A stretch of 5,211 nt of DNA from positions 1 through 5,211 of the forward strand of contig JAFUBJ010000115.1 of NCBI GenBank assembly GCA_017460265.1. Direction: 5' to 3'. Made by a program: the position numbers and the translations under genes. Of the stretch, positions 1 through 2,279 are shown piece after piece. Under the pieces are notes generated by a model that was not told where the DNA came from, did no database searches, and was given only the letters and a program-made list of their open reading frames with translations. Source of the DNA: Atopobiaceae bacterium (lineage in GTDB: Bacteria; Actinomycetota; Coriobacteriia; Coriobacteriales; Atopobiaceae). The first letter of the stretch is position 1. Each line of letters starts with the position of its first letter.

Positions 1-61
1 CTACGAGACGGTCCACCATGGCGCAGAAGGCCATTGGGAAAGGGTCGAATCGGGCGGGCAC
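1..61 (-). CDS. Possible start of a further gene running off the left edge
   Basis: A minus-strand frame is open from a GTG at 59-61 to the edge and reads MPARFDPFPMAFCAMVDRLV; ATG codons at 32-34 and 17-19 are alternative starts. Codon third positions are mostly G or C, as in the real genes. The only ribosome-binding-like sequence (GAGGAG, at the end of the acidic-protein gene) lies 13 bases from the GTG, which is long. No terminator hairpin was found between 1 and 71, so the transcript may continue here. The fragment is too short to identify. Confidence 0.27.
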   Translation of the reverse strand, partial: MPARFDPFPMAFCAMVDRLV

Positions 62-71
62 TGGGAGTGAC

Positions 72-692
72 TTACTCCTCGGAGTAGGGCCAGTTCCCGA
101 ACAGCACGTCGAACCAGTAGCTGGCGGAGACGTTCTCGTCGTTGGCGAGTTGCTTGAGCATCTCGGATTGGGCCTGAGGGTCGAGCGATTCGAAATGGCG
201 CCTCATCGCCATGTCCACGCAGAGCCCCGCGTCGACGAAGTCCAGGAGGCGCTCGTGGAAATCGTCAAGGCCGTAGCTGTCGGGATCCGCCTGGAGCTCC
301 TCCCACCTCTTCTGGGCCTTTGCGTACTCTTCTTCGACCTGCTCGTAGGTCTTGCCTTTGATCGAGGGTCTGGGGCGCCGCTTCGTCTCCTCGGGCATGC
401 CCGTTGCCAGGACCCTCTCCGCCTCGTCCAGAAGGGCAGCGTTCCGTTCCGCGTCCTTGCGCCGCCATGCCGCGGCCATGGACTCGTCGTCGAAGTCCTC
501 CTCGAGAAGGCCGGCGAACGTCGCTCCGCCGTACTTCTCCACGGCGAGCCTCTCTACGTCGGCCGCGAAGGCCTCTGCATCCTCGGAGCGGATGGCCACG
601 CCTGCGATTACGTTGTCGCCGCGCTCCTCCTCGGTGTCGTTGAAGTCGTACATCACGAGCTGCAAGTCGAGTTCTGAGAAATCTATGCTCAT
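72..692 (-). CDS. Acidic soluble protein of unknown function
   Basis: A 206-residue protein beginning MSIDFSELDLQLVMYDFN, with a consensus ribosome binding site. I do not recognise its family. The N-terminal part (about 8-65) looks mixed alpha/beta and acidic (FNDTEEERGDNVIAGVAI). Residues 66-98 look helical and charged (DDESMAAAWRRKDAERNAAL). A short basic stretch KRRPRPSIKGK (104-114) leads into a likely helix or coiled coil (YEQVEEEYAKAQKRWEELQ, 116-134). The end is rich in aromatics (SYWFDVLFGNWPYSEE). No signal peptide, membrane helix or cofactor motif is seen, so a cytoplasmic role is likely. It follows the HEAT gene by 25 bases and is probably co-transcribed with it. High acidity, small size and company of a HEAT protein recall immunity-type genes of toxin loci, but no toxin is visible and this remains a guess. 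Confidence 0.88.
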   Translation of the reverse strand: MSIDFSELDLQLVMYDFNDTEEERGDNVIAGVAIRSEDAEAFAADVERLAVEKYGGATFAGLLEEDFDDESMAAAWRRKDAERNAALLDEAERVLATGMPEETKRRPRPSIKGKTYEQVEEEYAKAQKRWEELQADPDSYGLDDFHERLLDFVDAGLCVDMAMRRHFESLDPQAQSEMLKQLANDENVSASYWFDVLFGNWPYSEE

Positions 693-697
693 GCTGG

Positions 698-703
698 CCT
701 CCT
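698..703 (-). promoter_or_regulatory. Ribosome binding site of the acidic hypothetical gene
   Basis: AGGAGG stands five bases before the ATG at 690-692. It decides the start: a longer reading from the ATG at 738-740 would run into the HEAT gene and has no such site. Confidence 0.85.
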
Positions 704-717
704 GAATACCAATCAGC

Positions 718-1284
718 CTAAACCGTCGCTTTAATCGCACCCAAGCAATGAATCCTCACGACGCGATTGTCGTCGGTTTCCGACAATTCTCTCAACTGTT
801 TAAGGAAAGGTGTAACGAACTCCGGCCTGCGATTGCCGAGAACACTGAACATCTCCGGAGCCTCCATCCTTACCTTGTCGTCAGTGTCGTGAAGGAGCCC
901 TTGGAATACAGGCATGTGGCCTTCGTAAACGTCGGGAGTGTTCGTGGCGATGTTCTCGGATGCCCAGATGAAGCTTAGCCTGACCTTTGCTTCCTCATCG
1001 GAGGCGAAACGAAACAGGCCCTCCCAGTACGGCTCGACGGCCCGAAAGTCGCCCCGGCCGATTCTGCCCAGGGCGTTGATTGCGCGCTCGCGCAGAAGCG
1101 AAACTGGGCTGTCGAGAAAAGACGCTATCGCCGGGACGTAATCGTGAACCGACCGTGGATAAGCGAGACCGATCTCTCCAATCAGCCAGAGCGCCTTCGC
1201 CTGTATCTTCACGGATTCATGGGCAAGAAGGGAGGAGACAAACGGGGCGCTCTCCTCCCATCTATCCTTGTCCTTTGTGAGCAT
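718..1284 (-). CDS. Small HEAT-repeat protein, start uncertain (possibly 5' damaged)
   Basis: The 188-residue product is almost entirely alpha-helical HEAT repeats, about five units of some 36 residues: roughly 12-44, 45-82, 83-118, 119-155 and 156-188. Each second helix has the family pattern, for example SVKIQAKALWLIGEIG, LLRERAINALGRIG, DDKVRMEAPEMFSVLG and NRVVRIHCLGAIKAT. HEAT arrays are scaffolds for binding other proteins; a few classes bind DNA bases or act as immunity proteins, but no such signature is visible. There is no signal peptide, so it is cytoplasmic. The chosen ATG has only a weak ribosome binding site. Twelve sensible codons (EFDRIELYKELG) precede it in frame without a start, hinting that the native start was lost. 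GC is about 51% over 721-840, below its neighbours. The acidic-protein gene follows after 25 bases, probably in one transcript. Confidence 0.82.
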   Translation of the reverse strand: MLTKDKDRWEESAPFVSSLLAHESVKIQAKALWLIGEIGLAYPRSVHDYVPAIASFLDSPVSLLRERAINALGRIGRGDFRAVEPYWEGLFRFASDEEAKVRLSFIWASENIATNTPDVYEGHMPVFQGLLHDTDDKVRMEAPEMFSVLGNRRPEFVTPFLKQLRELSETDDNRVVRIHCLGAIKATV

Positions 1285-1324
1285 TCCGAGCTCTTTGTAG
1301 AGTTCGATTCGGTCAAACTCTCAT

Positions 1325-1330
1325 CTCCTT
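1325..1330 (-). promoter_or_regulatory. Shine-Dalgarno sequence with no matching start codon in the HEAT frame
   Basis: AAGGAG at this place is the best ribosome binding site ahead of the HEAT-repeat gene. Directly after it comes ATGA: the ATG (1322-1324) is out of frame and stops after three codons (Met-Arg-Val), while the HEAT frame has TGA at 1321-1323 and then no ATG, GTG or TTG until 1284. A TTG at 1314-1316 has good spacing but is in another frame. Confidence 0.5.
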
Positions 1331-1344
1331 AACGACATCGATTG

Positions 1345-1350
1345 ATTGTA
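1345..1350 (-). promoter_or_regulatory. Possible -10 element (TACAAT) for the HEAT-repeat gene
   Basis: TACAAT matches TATAAT at five of six bases and would place a transcript start near 1338, just ahead of AAGGAG at 1325-1330. No good -35 hexamer is seen 16-18 bases upstream, where the sequence is terminator stem, so the call is weak. The other option is readthrough from the upstream operon. Confidence 0.22.
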
Positions 1351-1383
1351 AAAGAGAATGCGCCCCGGTTGGGACGCATTCTC
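1346..1383 (-). terminator. Intrinsic terminator of the surface protein-sortase operon
   Basis: The arms CGCATTCTC (1375-1383) and GAGAATGCG (1354-1362) pair perfectly; inside them, after one mismatch, CCC pairs with GGG around a 4-base loop. On the minus strand the stem is followed by TTTTACAAT. The T run is short, so some readthrough into the HEAT gene is possible. It lies 21 bases after the microprotein stop. Confidence 0.8.
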
Positions 1384-1404
1384 GCAATGAAGGCCTAATG
1401 GCTG

Positions 1405-1515
1405 CTAATCGTATTCCTCGTCGTCCTCCCACGCGTCGCTGACGTGCATGCAGCACCATCCGATGGCGGCGCATGTCACCATGAGCGCGCCGAGGACGAA
1501 CATCGCGGTCCTCAT
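1405..1515 (-). CDS. 36-residue single-pass membrane microprotein, coupled to sortase
   Basis: The start ATG shares bases with the sortase TGA (ATGA at 1512-1515), the classic arrangement for translational coupling, and a G-rich ribosome binding site precedes it. The product begins MRTAMFVLGALMVTCAAIGW and ends HVSDAWEDDEEYD: residues 4-22 form one hydrophobic helix with Cys15, Cys21 and Cys22, and the tail is strongly acidic. The stop TAG is followed 21 bases later by the operon's terminator hairpin, so the gene fills the end of the operon neatly. I do not recognise a family. From position it may assist or regulate the sortase in the membrane, but that is inference. The alternative is a chance reading frame; the overlap, ribosome binding site and hydrophobic-then-acidic layout argue against that. 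Confidence 0.7.
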   Translation of the reverse strand: MRTAMFVLGALMVTCAAIGWCCMHVSDAWEDDEEYD

Positions 1516-2225
1516 AGGCCACCCCCTTTCTCGATTGCGTACACGACGGTGCGCGAGTTGCCCGTCTGGTACGAGCACGTGGAAAACGCGTAGAGATGGG
1601 TGAGATCCTGCGGCGGCTCCAGAACCAGGTCGCTTTCCTCGACGGCTTCGCGGACGTACGAATCGAAGTCCGCCCGGTCGTCGAACTCGGTCCTCAGGGT
1701 CTCGCGGCTCGCGTTGACGATGTCGACCGCCACGGCGTCCAGCTCGACCCTCCGGTCCCCCTCGCGCACATAGACGATGACCTCCCTGTGGTCCACGGCG
1801 TAATCCCTGTCGCTGAAGCGGGCGAAGTCGGCGAACACGCTGCCGTCGTCCATGTGGTGGCCGTACACGATCGTGAGCGGTCCCTCCAGGCTGCAGTCGC
1901 AGTCGATGTAGGGGGTCCCGTAGCCTCCCTCCCCGACGACGTTGGCGTAGAGGTAGTAGTCGGGGTATCCGGAATCGGCCTGTACGATCGGCTCGTCTAT
2001 CGCGGTCCCCGGGACCTCGACCCATGCGACGACCGCGTCGGGCAGGGCGTCCCATTCGATCTGGCGGGTGCCTTCGGGCTCTTCCTGCCCGGTGTGCTCG
2101 GATATCCACTGGGACATTTCGTCCCGCTCGTCCGGGGTGGCCGTCATCCACGTGAGGATGAGGGCCACGATCACCGCAAGGACCACCGTGGCCAACGGGA
2201 ACAAGAGCAGTTTCGCGTTTCTCAT
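1512..2225 (-). CDS. Class B sortase (cysteine transpeptidase)
   Basis: A 237-residue membrane-anchored transpeptidase that cuts a sorting signal after Thr and joins the protein to a cell-wall or pilus amine. Residues about 5-27 form the N-terminal signal anchor (LLLFPLATVVLAVIVALILTW). The class B layout follows: VAWVEVPGTAIDEPIVQ (66-82), YGHHMDDGSVF with catalytic His123 (121-131), FSTCSY with nucleophile Cys217, and NSRTVVYA with Arg225. The length is normal for the class. An unusual DCDC (108-111) sits just before the His loop. The gene lies 54 bases after its probable substrate, the YPKTG surface protein, and overlaps the next small gene by ATGA. The final residues EKGGGL are coded by the G-rich ribosome binding site of that gene. 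Class B members are best known for NPQTN substrates or pilus assembly, so its pairing with YPKTG is inferred from position only. Confidence 0.95.
   Translation of the reverse strand: MRNAKLLLFPLATVVLAVIVALILTWMTATPDERDEMSQWISEHTGQEEPEGTRQIEWDALPDAVVAWVEVPGTAIDEPIVQADSGYPDYYLYANVVGEGGYGTPYIDCDCSLEGPLTIVYGHHMDDGSVFADFARFSDRDYAVDHREVIVYVREGDRRVELDAVAVDIVNASRETLRTEFDDRADFDSYVREAVEESDLVLEPPQDLTHLYAFSTCSYQTGNSRTVVYAIEKGGGL
1522..1529 (-). promoter_or_regulatory. Ribosome binding site of the microprotein, inside the sortase gene
   Basis: AAAGGGGG on the minus strand lies six bases before the ATG at 1513-1515. It sits within the last codons of the sortase gene and supports true translation of the small overlapping gene. 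Confidence 0.6.
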
Positions 2226-2230
2226 CGTCT

Positions 2231-2236
2231 CCTCCT
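2231..2236 (-). promoter_or_regulatory. Ribosome binding site of the sortase gene
   Basis: AGGAGG lies five bases before the ATG at 2223-2225. It fixes the sortase start, which is also the start that gives a proper membrane anchor at the N-terminus. Confidence 0.85.
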
Positions 2237-2242
2237 GGCGTC

Positions 2243-2268
2243 GCGGGGCGGGTTCGCGCCCGCCCCGC
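2243..2268 (-). other. GC-rich intergenic hairpin between surface protein and sortase genes
   Basis: A perfect inverted repeat lies 11 bases after the surface-protein stop codon: arms GCGGGGCGGG (2243-2252) and CCCGCCCCGC (2259-2268) around a 6-base loop. No run of U follows on the minus strand, so it does not look like a complete intrinsic terminator. It could slow transcription, stop 3' decay of the upstream message, or lower sortase output relative to its abundant substrate. The sortase ribosome binding site begins six bases beyond it. Confidence 0.75.
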
Positions 2269-2279
2269 CGTGCTTTGGC

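Noticed and set aside
18..677. Long plus-strand open frame opposite the acidic-protein gene
   Set aside because: It mirrors the minus-strand gene, has no ribosome binding site, and its translation (many Val, Leu, Gly, Arg) is typical of the reverse of a GC-rich gene. The minus-strand frame has AGGAGG and a natural composition.
690..740. Earlier ATG (738-740) as start of the acidic protein, adding MRLKRRFRLIGIQEAS
   Set aside because: It would overlap the end of the HEAT gene and has no good ribosome binding site, whereas AGGAGG sits five bases before the ATG at 690-692.
1313..1522. 69-codon minus-strand frame spanning the microprotein and terminator
   Set aside because: Arg-rich out-of-frame translation that runs through the terminator hairpin; the hydrophobic microprotein frame explains this region better.
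1405..2151. Long minus-strand frame overlapping the sortase in another frame
   Set aside because: Most of it is an Arg/Gly/Pro-rich shadow of the sortase gene. Only its last 36 codons, from the ATG at 1513-1515, look real and are reported as the microprotein.
2243..2268. Full intrinsic terminator after the surface-protein gene
   Set aside because: The stem is strong but is followed by GACGCCAGGAGG with no T run on the minus strand, and the sortase gene starts 18 bases later.
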